A stretch of 64,000 nt of DNA from Pedobacter sp. PLR (GCF_026239675.1 NZ_JAPIVQ010000001.1:558001-622000), one strand, 5' to 3'; numbered from the stretch's first letter, positions 26,644 through 36,082 are shown. The notes: generated from the sequence alone by a model not told the origin. A program made the numbers and translations.

Positions 26644-26745
26644 ATGTCGCAAATCCTATCCATAGCGTTATTGCTCATCTGTTTTATTTTACTCATCGCA
26701 CATTTTGTGTCCATTAAAAAGTCGACCAACAAGAATGATGGATAG
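26644..26745 (+). CDS. 33-residue single-pass membrane peptide
   Basis: The ATG at 26644, 3 bp after the previous stop, opens a 33-codon frame: a short N-terminus (MSQ), a hydrophobic helix of about 20 residues (ILSIALLLICFILLIAHFV) and a basic, polar tail (KKSTNKNDG). It overlaps the start of the PP2C gene by 11 bp, which suggests coupled translation. The composition (one clean membrane helix with positive residues after it) is hard to explain by chance in this position. It may be an accessory subunit of the membrane phosphatase or synthase; no family is recognised. Confidence 0.6.
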   Translation: MSQILSIALLLICFILLIAHFVSIKKSTNKNDG

Positions 26746-28093
26746 CAACTATTTTGGAATAACAGATACTGGAAAAGTACGCAGCAATAATGAAGATACC
26801 TTTATTGCCGAAAAAATAGCAGAAGACTTTGTACTTGCCTGCGTAATAGATGGTGTTGGTGGTTATACCGGTGGCGAAGTCGCTGCTGCTATTGCCAGAG
26901 AAACCATATTAAAACTGATGGCCAGGCCTTCCGGTGACCTCGCGCAATTAATGAAAAATGCGATTGCCGAAGCAAACGATCAGATCCTGGCGGCCAAACA
27001 GCAGCAAAAAGAACATGAAGACATGGCCTGCGTGCTCAGCATTGCCATGGCAGACCTGAAAAACAACCAGTTCTACTATGCGCATGTGGGTGATACCCGA
27101 CTGTACTTGTTACGCGACCACTCCTTAATAAAGATATCGAAGGACCAGTCTTTCGTTGGTTTTATGGAGGATTCAGGGCGTTTAACCGAGGAACAGGCCA
27201 TGCAGCATCCTAAACGTAACGAAATCAACAAAGCTTTAGGCTTTACCCAAAATATAGGCGGACAGGAAGATTACATCGAAACCGGTCAGTCTCCTTTCCT
27301 TCCAGGCGATCTGATTCTACTTTGTAGTGATGGCTTGTCGGACATGGTGAACAGAGAAGGCATTACCAATATATTGTTAAAAGACCTTACCCTCGCACAA
27401 AAGGGCAAAGCGTTAATCGACATCGCCAATGCCAATGGCGGTCGCGATAATATCACGGTAGTATTGGTTAAAAATGATAAAGCCACATTTGTATATGAGG
27501 CTACAAAACCAATTTCCCAACCTAAGAAAAAGAAGCTGGTTGATCCCGAAGCATACTCCCCTGTTTTAATAAAAGCAGATCCCGAAAACAACGTAGTTTC
27601 AACTCAGAAGCAGTATATCAGGAAAAACAATAAATTAAATCCGATACTGTTTTTCATCCTCTTCATTGTGCTTGCTGCCATCGCTTACCTGTTATGGAAA
27701 GAGCATAACACAGACCAGGAGCCACTTCCCGTTACGGACTCCACAACCGTTGAGACCTCCCAGGCCTTTAAACTACAGGACACGCTAAACAAGCTGACAG
27801 GAAATATATTGATATTGGACACTGCTATTTTTAAATCACCAATACTGATTACGGAACCCATTCAGATTAACAGAGATAGTTTGTACCTGAAGGCTGAAAG
27901 TAACCTGGTCATCAAAAGTGACACTGGATACAAAGGACAGGCATTTTTGATCTCTCCTGCCAATAAAAGCACATTACTCGAGAACTTTACTTTTGAAAAT
28001 TTTGATGATGTAAGCGCTTTACAGAAAAAAGGGGTCTTACTGAAAAATGTACAATTCATCAGGACTGACGCCCCGGCTGTAAAGAAGAAATAA
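26735..28093 (+). CDS. Membrane-anchored PP2C-type Ser/Thr protein phosphatase
   Basis: About 452 residues. The PP2C domain (1-245) has all metal-binding motifs: GKVRSNNEDTF, VIDGVGGYTGGEVAA, AHVGDTRLYLL, LLCSDGLSDMV and GGRDNITVVLV. A membrane helix (about 302-321) is followed by a roughly 130-residue outer domain. This is the layout of actinobacterial PstP. It should reverse phosphorylation by the kinase at 32934-34481. The frame is open upstream to a TTG at 26705, but the tandem ATGs at 26735 and 26738 are the natural starts. Confidence 0.92.
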   Translation: MMDSNYFGITDTGKVRSNNEDTFIAEKIAEDFVLACVIDGVGGYTGGEVAAAIARETILKLMARPSGDLAQLMKNAIAEANDQILAAKQQQKEHEDMACVLSIAMADLKNNQFYYAHVGDTRLYLLRDHSLIKISKDQSFVGFMEDSGRLTEEQAMQHPKRNEINKALGFTQNIGGQEDYIETGQSPFLPGDLILLCSDGLSDMVNREGITNILLKDLTLAQKGKALIDIANANGGRDNITVVLVKNDKATFVYEATKPISQPKKKKLVDPEAYSPVLIKADPENNVVSTQKQYIRKNNKLNPILFFILFIVLAAIAYLLWKEHNTDQEPLPVTDSTTVETSQAFKLQDTLNKLTGNILILDTAIFKSPILITEPIQINRDSLYLKAESNLVIKSDTGYKGQAFLISPANKSTLLENFTFENFDDVSALQKKGVLLKNVQFIRTDAPAVKKK

Positions 28094-28126
28094 CCAACAT
28101 ATACCAAACGAAAATCTAATCATCAT

Positions 28127-31100
28127 ATGGCCAAACAAACAGCAATTACCCAAAACAGAAAGGTTGAGCGTATCTTTTTACTGCTCAGTACAATCGTATT
28201 GGGCGCTTTATTTGTGACGCTTTATTTTACCCAACAGCAAACATTTACCGATGTACATCCGCGTTTGACTGCCGGTACGATGGTTAATTTAAACGATGCT
28301 GAGCCTGGTAAACGAATAAAAAAACTTCTGACTAAAGGCTATTATTTTGAGGACAAGCAGGACATCAACCTGATTGAAGAAGTAGTTACAGATCAATTTT
28401 TACTACATAAAGAAGCCATAGATAATATTGGTGAGCTGAACAAACGCAAGTTCTTTGTTCCTGCGGATATTGCTTTTTCAAATGGCGGGAAGAACTTTAA
28501 GGAGCGGGTTATAGCTTCGCGCTTATTATTGGGCTTTACCGGAACAGATTCTTTAAAATACAACCAGGAACGTAAACATCCTCAAAAGTTACCTTCCCTA
28601 AAAGACTTTGCGAAAGGCAGCTATGGGCTAAGTGGAAAAATCACGGACACGGCAGACAGGCCAGTTGCAGGTGTTTTAGTACGGTTGCAAATGATCCTGC
28701 CTCAGGATACAGCTTATACCGAAGATGAGGTCGTCAACGATTTCATTGCCTATTTAAGAACGGATGCAAAGGGCGAATATCATTTCCAACATCTACCAGA
28801 CAATAAGGCCTATGGAGTTCTACCCCTAAAGCCAGGCGCCCAGTTCGGAAAATCACAGGGGCTGCAGGAACTTGACCAGGACGTTACCCTTAATTTCAGA
28901 GAATCGCCACATAGCATCAGGCTTTTTTCAACGCGTGATTTCAAAATCCTTAAAAAGGAAAAATCACTGATTGTACGTACGCCGGAAAACTATAACCAAT
29001 GGTACTGGATTATTGTAGCTTGTTTTTTTACAGGTTTCTTCTTGCTTCATTTCCTGCAACAGGCCAGGTATTCGCAGACTGATCAATTGATACTGCCCAT
29101 TATCATGCTGATGACGGGGCTATCTTTCCTGACCTTATTAAGTTTACAAGATCCGCTACGCGATCGCTTCCTGGCCAGAGACAGCCTGATCTTCTATGGC
29201 TTAGGGATTTTGAGCATTGGAATTATGCTTTCGCTCAACATGCGCAAGTTCAATGTCGACTCCCGTTTGTACCGCATGCTCCTGGTGAAAAACGCATTCA
29301 GCAAGGCCAAAGGCTGGCAATGGGCCATTATGGCCTTATGCTTACTGGCCTTTACCATCGTATTTGGTACCGGTCCGGAAGGCAGTGGTGTAAAGGTGAA
29401 TTTATTTGGTGTGCAGCCCAGTGAAATTGTAAAATATGCCATCATCCTGTTCCTTGCCGGTTTCTTTGCTTCAAATGAACGTTTCATCACTGAATACAGC
29501 AGCTGGAAAAAACGTTGGTTCTTCTTTTCCTTTGCATTGATTGCCATTCTTGGTGCCATATTTATGTACTTATTATTGGGTGATCTGGGCCCGGCAATGG
29601 TGGTTTGTTTCACTTTTATCATCCTTTTCTCTTTTTCCCGTGGTGATTTTATGATGATGCTGACAGCCATCATTATCTATGTTTTTAGCGCATGGCTCCT
29701 GAATGTCTGGATTGCCACTTTAGTAACAGCCGCATTGGTATCGCTGATTATGGTCATCAATAAAAAGACCAGCGAATCGGCTATCATGATTGTGGTGGTG
29801 ATGGCTGCGTTCTTATTGATCGATCAGGTCCCTTATTTAGATAAACTAATTCCAGGTCCGGTAAACAGACTTACGGAACGTAAATCGATCTGGCAGGATC
29901 CATGGAACAACGAAGTATACGGCGGCGATCAGGTAGCTAATGGTATCTGGGCTATTTCCAGTGGTGGCATTAGCGGCCAGGGTGTTGGACAAGGTTTTGC
30001 CAAAACCATTCCTGAAGCGCATACCGACATGATCTTACCGGCCATTGGTGAAGAATTTGGCCTGGCGGGTATTATAGGGATATTTATTGTGTTCCTGATA
30101 TTTTTACACCGGGCTATCCTTATTGGCCGGCAAACCGGTATGCCCTTCCTGTTTTATCTGTGTGCCGGTGTGGGCATCAGTTTGTTCATCCAGTTTTTAC
30201 TCATCGCAGGCGGCTCTACCGGCGCATTACCTTTATCCGGTGTAGCACTGCCTTTTATCAGTTATGGCGGTTCCTCGTTGGTGGCCAATATGCTTGCAGC
30301 AGGATTTTTACTTGCGGTCTCCCTGGTAAAAGGTACAAATGTGCAAATGACCTATATCAGCAAACAGCAGGATAAGAACCTGGTTCCGGCTTTACTTGCA
30401 GCAAGCGTAGCCGTCATATCGCTTACAGTTACCGTGGGCAGCTATATCATACACAATCAAAAATGGGTGGTTCAACCTGCCTTAGTGGCGGATAGAAGTG
30501 GCTCACGTATGTTCAGTTACAACCCGAGAATTGCCATTTTAATGAACAAGCTGGCGGCAGGCGACCTGTACGACAGGAATGGCCGTATTCTGGCAACAAG
30601 TAATCCGGAACACATCAAAAAACAGCAGCAGGAGCTCAGCAATGCAGGTATCAGCTACAACCTGGATTCGGCGGAACACAAGCGTATGGATAGGTATTAC
30701 CCTTTTGAGGAACAGTTGTTTTTCTGGGTTGGCGATAACAATACTAATGTTTTTAATGGCAGTACCAATGGCTATTTTGCCGAGTATGAACATGCCGCAG
30801 AACTGAGGGGCTTTCAAACGCCAACGGTTTCCTTTAATACCCATGCCAATAAATACCGTGAAAACAGGTTCCTGCCAAGGGGTGTAAAGGAAATGACGGT
30901 GAGCAAAAGAGATTATGCCGCATTAGCTCCCCTTTTACTATCCGGTATTAACAGCGAAGACGTTTTAGCATTTAAAAAACGTAACCGGAATGTGAAGCTG
31001 ACTATAGATGCAGGTTTACAAACTACCATTCAAAATACCATGGCTCAGGATACTGCGATCAGAAACAGTCGCGTATCAGTAGTCATTATGGAAGATGCTA

Positions 31101-32119
31101 CAGGCGACGTGCTAACCTCTGCAGTTTACCCCCTCCCTCCTGTTAAAAACTGGGATTTGCTGAATACGAGCACCACAGAACAGAATAAACTAGCCGGATG
31201 GTATACGACATCAGATTTGGGCTTCACGACAGCAACACCTCCGGGGTCGACAGCCAAAGTGTTAACCGCTATGGCGGCTTTCAACAAACTGGGACCTGAG
31301 GCGGCTAAAAAAACATTTACCGTAACATCAGCAGAGCGTATCCGAACCAAAGGCATCGAGCCTGATGAAACCGGCCGTATCGACATGGAATCTGCAGTTG
31401 TAAAGTCGAACAACGTTTACTTCATTAAAATTGCCAATGAAGAGCATTTGCAGGATGAAATGGCAACCTTATATTTAAAAACAGGTATGTTTTTACACGG
31501 TGTTGGCGGCTATTATTATGGCAGAGACAGTGCGAACACTAAACAAGAAACCAAATGGAGAGCCTTTTGGGAAAAAACAGAATTCAATACCAAACCAAAA
31601 TATGATCCTGCACGCATTCGCAGGACCAGGGCAAAAGGTATTTCAGGAATGGCATGGGGACAAGGTGAGCTCATTGCAACCCCGGCTGCTATGGCCCGGT
31701 TGATTTCTGGGGTAGCCAATCATGGCAAGCTGGTCGCCAACCGCTATGTGTTAAAAATAAGTGACTCCGCAACTTCCGTTAATCCTGCCATTAAGATTGT
31801 CAATAACCCTGAATATGCGAATACAATAGGCGGCTATATGCTGAAGCAAAGTCAGAATAAAACCAATTTGCTTGGCTTAAAGGTAGCCGGTAAAACAGGT
31901 ACCCCGGAAAGGGTCTGGAAGGGTGGAAAGATAAACGACGGCTGGTATACCTTTTATGCGCCTAAGGCAAACGGAAAAGGAAATATTGTGGTGTGTATCA
32001 GAATTGAATCTACCCGGGGCTCCAGTAAGGCGGTAAGACTTGCCGGTCAGCATGTTATACCCGCCCTGTTAAAACTAGGGTACCTTACTAAAGAACAGAA
32101 AAAAACAACGGAAATTTAA
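28127..32119 (+). CDS. SEDS glycosyltransferase (RodA/FtsW-like) fused to class B penicillin-binding protein
   Basis: 1330 residues. One membrane helix (17-36), then an outer region with a carboxypeptidase-regulatory-like beta domain (about 166-265). Residues about 292-740 are a SEDS polymerase with QPSEIVKYAIILFLAGF, GDLGPAMVV, the catalytic Asp634 in IPEAHTDMILPAIGEEFG, and LPFISYGGSSLVAN. A further helix (about 752-778) leads to a class B PBP pedestal and transpeptidase with Ser1041 in PPGSTAKV (SxxK), SNN at 1094-1096 and KTG at 1256-1258. Both activities look intact: glycan polymerisation and cross-linking in one chain. It lies between the phosphatase (33 bp) and FHA (11 bp) genes. SEDS and bPBP are normally separate proteins. 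Confidence 0.93.
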   Translation: MAKQTAITQNRKVERIFLLLSTIVLGALFVTLYFTQQQTFTDVHPRLTAGTMVNLNDAEPGKRIKKLLTKGYYFEDKQDINLIEEVVTDQFLLHKEAIDNIGELNKRKFFVPADIAFSNGGKNFKERVIASRLLLGFTGTDSLKYNQERKHPQKLPSLKDFAKGSYGLSGKITDTADRPVAGVLVRLQMILPQDTAYTEDEVVNDFIAYLRTDAKGEYHFQHLPDNKAYGVLPLKPGAQFGKSQGLQELDQDVTLNFRESPHSIRLFSTRDFKILKKEKSLIVRTPENYNQWYWIIVACFFTGFFLLHFLQQARYSQTDQLILPIIMLMTGLSFLTLLSLQDPLRDRFLARDSLIFYGLGILSIGIMLSLNMRKFNVDSRLYRMLLVKNAFSKAKGWQWAIMALCLLAFTIVFGTGPEGSGVKVNLFGVQPSEIVKYAIILFLAGFFASNERFITEYSSWKKRWFFFSFALIAILGAIFMYLLLGDLGPAMVVCFTFIILFSFSRGDFMMMLTAIIIYVFSAWLLNVWIATLVTAALVSLIMVINKKTSESAIMIVVVMAAFLLIDQVPYLDKLIPGPVNRLTERKSIWQDPWNNEVYGGDQVANGIWAISSGGISGQGVGQGFAKTIPEAHTDMILPAIGEEFGLAGIIGIFIVFLIFLHRAILIGRQTGMPFLFYLCAGVGISLFIQFLLIAGGSTGALPLSGVALPFISYGGSSLVANMLAAGFLLAVSLVKGTNVQMTYISKQQDKNLVPALLAASVAVISLTVTVGSYIIHNQKWVVQPALVADRSGSRMFSYNPRIAILMNKLAAGDLYDRNGRILATSNPEHIKKQQQELSNAGISYNLDSAEHKRMDRYYPFEEQLFFWVGDNNTNVFNGSTNGYFAEYEHAAELRGFQTPTVSFNTHANKYRENRFLPRGVKEMTVSKRDYAALAPLLLSGINSEDVLAFKKRNRNVKLTIDAGLQTTIQNTMAQDTAIRNSRVSVVIMEDATGDVLTSAVYPLPPVKNWDLLNTSTTEQNKLAGWYTTSDLGFTTATPPGSTAKVLTAMAAFNKLGPEAAKKTFTVTSAERIRTKGIEPDETGRIDMESAVVKSNNVYFIKIANEEHLQDEMATLYLKTGMFLHGVGGYYYGRDSANTKQETKWRAFWEKTEFNTKPKYDPARIRRTRAKGISGMAWGQGELIATPAAMARLISGVANHGKLVANRYVLKISDSATSVNPAIKIVNNPEYANTIGGYMLKQSQNKTNLLGLKVAGKTGTPERVWKGGKINDGWYTFYAPKANGKGNIVVCIRIESTRGSSKAVRLAGQHVIPALLKLGYLTKEQKKTTEI

Positions 32120-32130
32120 AAAGAGATTGT

Positions 32131-32934
32131 ATGTTTAACCTATTTAATAAAAGCAAACCAGAGCCCTTGCAGGACGTAAAAGCCATCAGAGAGGCATTGC
32201 TGACTGCTATCAAGCAGGAACTTCAAAAGCTTGAAGGCGGTGAAGGCAAGCACATTAAAGGCCTTGCCCTACTCCTGGCTTGTTTGCCAGCCGAAAGGTA
32301 CATGTACGAATCTGCTGTTTTTGCGGAAGATGAGGCACGATTTAAAAATGAAATCCAACGTATAGTTGATGATTTTGCCATAGATTTACCCGCCGACTGG
32401 ACTTTACAGGTTAATTTCGTAGAAGAATTGCCCGCAGATGCCATAAAACTACCCAACATAGATGCGGCGCTTTACATCAGAACGCCGGAACATGTGGTGG
32501 TTAAGAAATCCAAAACAGCCTATATCCGCACCTTAAATGGCGATTCGGAGAAGATGGAATATAAGATTACAGCTACCGATGGGAAGATCAATATCGGTAG
32601 AGCAGCTAAAGTTCAGGTGAGTGATGGCTTTTTCAGGATTAATCACATTGCTTTTCATGATGTCAGCACAAATGAGGCTAATAAATTCATCAGCAGACAG
32701 CATGCACATATAGAATGGGATAACAATACAGGTTCTTTTCTTTTATTTGCCGATGAAGGTGGTATACCTCCCCGGAATAAGGTAAGAATGAGGTCCGTAG
32801 GCGACCATACACCAGTAAAACTGAATGTTGCCGAACTTGGCCACACGCTACAGGAAGGCGATCAGATTATTTTAGGTGAGCTTGCAGTTTTAGAATTTAG
32901 CTATATTGATTCAGTAATTACTAATATTGTATAA
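32131..32934 (+). CDS. FHA-domain protein
   Basis: 267 residues, soluble. The N-terminal half (about 10-120) is helical then beta (LLTAIKQELQKLEGGEGKHI) and unassigned. The FHA domain (about 145-265) has the phosphothreonine-binding motifs INIGRAAKV (near residue 153) and ISRQHAHIEW (near 186), then LQEGDQIILGELAVLEFSY. It should bind phosphothreonine on proteins phosphorylated by the adjacent kinase. Its stop overlaps the kinase ATG by one base (TAATG). The layout, an unrelated N-domain plus C-terminal FHA, recalls mycobacterial FhaA, which regulates cell-wall synthesis. Confidence 0.92.
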   Translation: MFNLFNKSKPEPLQDVKAIREALLTAIKQELQKLEGGEGKHIKGLALLLACLPAERYMYESAVFAEDEARFKNEIQRIVDDFAIDLPADWTLQVNFVEELPADAIKLPNIDAALYIRTPEHVVVKKSKTAYIRTLNGDSEKMEYKITATDGKINIGRAAKVQVSDGFFRINHIAFHDVSTNEANKFISRQHAHIEWDNNTGSFLLFADEGGIPPRNKVRMRSVGDHTPVKLNVAELGHTLQEGDQIILGELAVLEFSYIDSVITNIV

Positions 32935-34481
32935 TGAGTAAAGTTTTTACGATAACAGAAGGATTAGAAAATCTGGGTGCTTTAAGTACAGGCGGTCAGG
33001 GTTCTGTGTATAAGGGTAAACGGGTGGGAACAATCATCACGGCAGTGAAGATTATGCCTACTCCTATACATACAGAAGGTGAGGATGACAAGAACTTCAT
33101 CAGGTTTAAAAACGAGGTTGAAAAGCTTAAAAAGGTTAATGAGGTTCCAAATCCTAATGTGGTAAAAATACTGGGATCAGGGCTTACTGAAAGTGGCTCC
33201 TTCCCTTTTATTGAGATGGAATACATTGAAGGCCCGGACCTCGAGAAGCTTTTAATGCCGCCTCACAGCCCGATATTTACGATCCATGAGGTCATTAAAC
33301 TGGCCGAACAACTGGCGAATGCACTTGCGCATTGCCATCGTGTGGGCATTAAGCATGGTGATATAAAAAGTAACAACGTAAAATTCAACACGGAAACCGG
33401 TAATTATGTATTGCTGGATTTTGGTTTGGCAATCATGTCTGACGAGCAACGTCGTACGAGTCTGCGCCATGCCGGTGCGGTTGAGTTTATGGCGCCTGAG
33501 CAACACGACGGGGAGATGTTTTTTCAGACGGATATCTACAGCTACGGCATTATCCTTTACGAATTGCTTGCCGGAACCGTGCCTTTCCCACTGATCAATA
33601 AGAACGAAAGTTCGCGCAACCAGGTCATGATTTCACACATGGAAGCTGAGGTACCTGACCTTTTATCTTTACGTAGAAACCGGTTACCGGAAAGCTGGGA
33701 TGCGGAGAAACAAAAAAAGGAAGCGAATGTACCACAATGGTTGTTGCAGATCATTAAGAAGTGTTTAGAAAAGCGCCCCGAAAACCGATATGCCAATGGC
33801 GCTGTTTTACAAGATGCCATTATTCATAGAGGCGGTGATGTTATAGCTCCGGTTGCTGAAGTAGCGGCAAAGCCAGCTCCTTTATATCAGAAAGAATTAC
33901 CCATTGTAACCCCGGCAACAGACCAGGTCATGTTGTCGAAGCCTGTGTTTACCTTAATGATCTTATCCATCGTGATGTTAGCTATGCTTTCCGCTTATGG
34001 TCTGTTCATGAAAGGTGATGGTTCTGCTAAGCATGACGTTTTAGTAGATACGACAAAAGTAGCCACTGTTGATACAACCAGTACTGAAACGCATGATGAG
34101 CCTGATACGACGGCACAAGTTCAGCCGGTTGCCATTGACACTGCTGCTCAGCAGGTTGAAATTGATAGTCTGAAGAAAGAGTATGAAGCACAGATGGCTG
34201 CCGCAGCAAAACGCGCAGAAGCTGAAGCTAAGGCGAAAGAGAATGTTCCTGTTATTGTTAGCGAGGGTAAAAAATACCAGTTACCTAAAGGGACTATTTA
34301 TTTTTATGAAGCAGCAAGTCCAACCTCACAAAAAAACGGTGTACTGGGTTTATGGAACAATGCGAAGTTTAACGTAATTGAGGAAGACAAGGGCTTTATT
34401 TATGTAACGCATACGGCTAAAGACGGACAGGTTACCAAAGGCTGGTTAAATAAAAACGACCTGAAGGAAGTGAAGGAATAA
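32934..34481 (+). CDS. Transmembrane Ser/Thr protein kinase (Hanks type) with outer SH3-like domain
   Basis: 515 residues. The kinase domain (about 10-290) has the glycine loop STGGQGSVYKGK, Lys39 (TAVKIM), the catalytic loop HGDIKSNN with Asp143 (HGD instead of HRD), DFG at 162-164 and APE at 187-189. A membrane helix lies at about 336-357. The outer part has a coiled Ala/Glu/Lys stretch and an SH3b-like domain (YQLPKGTIYFYEAASP to GWLNKNDL) rather than the PASTA repeats of PknB. An SH3b domain could bind cell wall. It closes the operon and is the likely opponent of the PP2C phosphatase. Confidence 0.94.
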   Translation: MSKVFTITEGLENLGALSTGGQGSVYKGKRVGTIITAVKIMPTPIHTEGEDDKNFIRFKNEVEKLKKVNEVPNPNVVKILGSGLTESGSFPFIEMEYIEGPDLEKLLMPPHSPIFTIHEVIKLAEQLANALAHCHRVGIKHGDIKSNNVKFNTETGNYVLLDFGLAIMSDEQRRTSLRHAGAVEFMAPEQHDGEMFFQTDIYSYGIILYELLAGTVPFPLINKNESSRNQVMISHMEAEVPDLLSLRRNRLPESWDAEKQKKEANVPQWLLQIIKKCLEKRPENRYANGAVLQDAIIHRGGDVIAPVAEVAAKPAPLYQKELPIVTPATDQVMLSKPVFTLMILSIVMLAMLSAYGLFMKGDGSAKHDVLVDTTKVATVDTTSTETHDEPDTTAQVQPVAIDTAAQQVEIDSLKKEYEAQMAAAAKRAEAEAKAKENVPVIVSEGKKYQLPKGTIYFYEAASPTSQKNGVLGLWNNAKFNVIEEDKGFIYVTHTAKDGQVTKGWLNKNDLKEVKE

Positions 34482-34496
34482 GCTTAGCTTATTCCT
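34474..34496 (+). terminator. Perfect hairpin at the end of the kinase operon
   Basis: AGGAATAAGC (34474-34483) and its exact complement (34487-34496) form a 10-bp stem with a TTA loop, covering the kinase stop codon. T-rich but broken sequence follows (ATGTATTTTC). It is plausibly a terminator or 3'-end stabilising hairpin. Confidence 0.45.
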
Positions 34497-34665
34497 ATGT
34501 ATTTTCATGTATTTTTCGTAAATTTAAGTGTTGAATTTCAACTGCAACATTCCAGATTTCCTGCTGGTTGCTAATCCGTCTATTTTGCAGTCGCAAAATT
34601 TAACCTTCCCTATTGTCCCTATTGAATATTGAACCTGGATGATTAGAAATTTAAAAACTACAGCC

Positions 34666-34938
34666 ATGCCAAAATATGTAATTGAAAGGGAACTTCCTGG
34701 AGCAGGAAAATTAACCGCTGAAGAATTGAAAGTAATTTCACAGACCTCCAACGAGGTATTAAACGAAATGGGACCAGCAATACAATGGGTAAACAGCTAT
34801 GTCACGACTGATAAAATCTATTGTATCTATAATGCCCCAAATGAGGAAATGGTACTTGAACATGCAAAAAAAGGTGGATTTCCGGCAAATTCGGTAAATA
34901 AAGTCTCGGCAGTGATAGATCCGGTAACGGCTGAGTAA
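34666..34938 (+). CDS. DUF4242 domain-containing protein
   Basis: 90 residues: MPKYVIERELPGAGKLTAEE, then SYVTTDKIYCIYNAPNEE and HAKKGGFPANSVNKV. This is the whole DUF4242 ferredoxin-like domain, a small soluble family of unknown function, with some members suggested to bind nickel. The frame is open nine codons further upstream (34639), but the ATG at 34666 starts exactly at the conserved domain. A single gene between the kinase operon and a convergent phosphodiesterase gene. Confidence 0.88.
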   Translation: MPKYVIERELPGAGKLTAEELKVISQTSNEVLNEMGPAIQWVNSYVTTDKIYCIYNAPNEEMVLEHAKKGGFPANSVNKVSAVIDPVTAE

Positions 34939-34970
34939 AAAAAAGTGTCCCCACTGTTTAGCGGGGATAC
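34937..34970 (-). terminator. Terminator of the alkaline-phosphatase-family gene
   Basis: On the minus strand an 8-bp stem with one mismatch (34963-34970 with 34945-34952) is followed by eight T (plus-strand A at 34937-34944). It lies 23 bp after the stop of the leftward gene and overlaps the stop of the plus-strand DUF4242 gene. Confidence 0.75.
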
Positions 34971-34992
34971 TTCGTAAACTATTGATAAATTT

Positions 34993-35895
34993 CTACTTAA
35001 ATATCACATTTGGCAAACTACCCGTCCAGGCATCTGGTAACTTGCTAATGCCGAAAAGTCTTGCCAGCACAAATGAGGTGTTTTTATTGCTATTGAAATC
35101 TGTGACCAGTCCGCGTTTTTTAATCTGAGGTCCGGTAATGGCCCAGGGAATCTGCATTTCGTTCATGGTAACCCCACCATGACCTTTGTTGATACCTCCA
35201 TGATCGGTGATCAAAAGAAAATGGGTGTCTTTGTAGAGCCCTTCCGCTTTTAACTTTTCCAGTAAGGCACCAATTGCAACATCTGCTTCTTCAATGGCCT
35301 TGATATAGGGTGCAGACATCCAGCCGAATTCATGCCCGGCATGATCCGTGTGCACGCTATAAAGAAAAATCAGACTCGGGTCTTTCTTGTTATTTCTGAT
35401 GAAATCAAAGGCCTTATTATAATTCGTCTGATATCCATCATTCTCCTCAAAAGCAACCTCATCCAGGTATTTCTGATTGATAGGATTGATCAGTTCTTTC
35501 CAGTTATAGTAATAAGCTGTTTTTACATTAGGAATCTTGTCCTTTAACACCTTAAAAATGGAAGGATAATAACCTTGCTCATCAACAGCTATTGCTGGTA
35601 AAGGATGTTTTTCCAAAGTCCAGTTGTTAGCTGTTACTCCGTGTTCTTCCGGACCGGAGCTCGTCATGTGACTGGTCCAGTTGGGTAAAGTAATCGAAGG
35701 CATCACCGGTCTGGTGCTTAAGGAGAGTACGCCATCCGCCACCATCTTATCGATATTGGGGTGTTTTGCGACTTTATAACCTTCTGTACTAAATCCATCC
35801 AGACCAATGATCAATACCCTGGTCGGGCTTTTTTGTGCCATCGCTGAAATCGAGGCAACTGATAAAAAGAATAACTTAAAAAAAAACTTTCTCAT
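34993..35895 (-). CDS. Secreted alkaline-phosphatase-superfamily phosphodiesterase (nucleotide pyrophosphatase type)
   Basis: 300 residues with a signal peptide ending ISAMAQ. The core fits type I phosphodiesterase/nucleotide pyrophosphatases: metal Asp in VLIIGLDGFST, likely nucleophile Thr in MPSITLPNWTSHMT, HTDHAGHEFGWMS and LLITDHGGINKGHGG. All metal-ligand groups appear present. It would cleave phosphodiester or phosphomonoester bonds in the periplasm. Single-gene unit with its own terminator. Confidence 0.9.
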   Translation of the reverse strand: MRKFFFKLFFLSVASISAMAQKSPTRVLIIGLDGFSTEGYKVAKHPNIDKMVADGVLSLSTRPVMPSITLPNWTSHMTSSGPEEHGVTANNWTLEKHPLPAIAVDEQGYYPSIFKVLKDKIPNVKTAYYYNWKELINPINQKYLDEVAFEENDGYQTNYNKAFDFIRNNKKDPSLIFLYSVHTDHAGHEFGWMSAPYIKAIEEADVAIGALLEKLKAEGLYKDTHFLLITDHGGINKGHGGVTMNEMQIPWAITGPQIKKRGLVTDFNSNKNTSFVLARLFGISKLPDAWTGSLPNVIFK

Positions 35896-36082
35896 GTCTA
35901 AAAATACAATTCTAATGAATACTAATATAATCCAATTTCGGCAATTGCGGCATTCTGAGTTACATCCCGGGAAGACTTACACAGCAATTAAAATACCTGA
36001 ATGTTTTTGGTGAGTCAAAGTTAAAATACTGCCTGACACTGGAATTTGCTGCCACCTCATTACCGAGGCTGCTTTTATAATA

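Noticed and set aside
29194..29673. 159-residue minus-strand open frame
   Set aside because: It is antisense to the SEDS domain; long antisense frames opposite hydrophobic segments are common artefacts, and its composition (K, M, P-rich) is not protein-like.
23042..34481. Type VI secretion post-translational module (PpkA/PppA/Fha)
   Set aside because: Kinase, phosphatase and FHA genes also occur together in T6SS loci, but no Tss, Hcp, VgrG or ClpV genes are present, and the SEDS-PBP fusion in the middle points to the cell wall.
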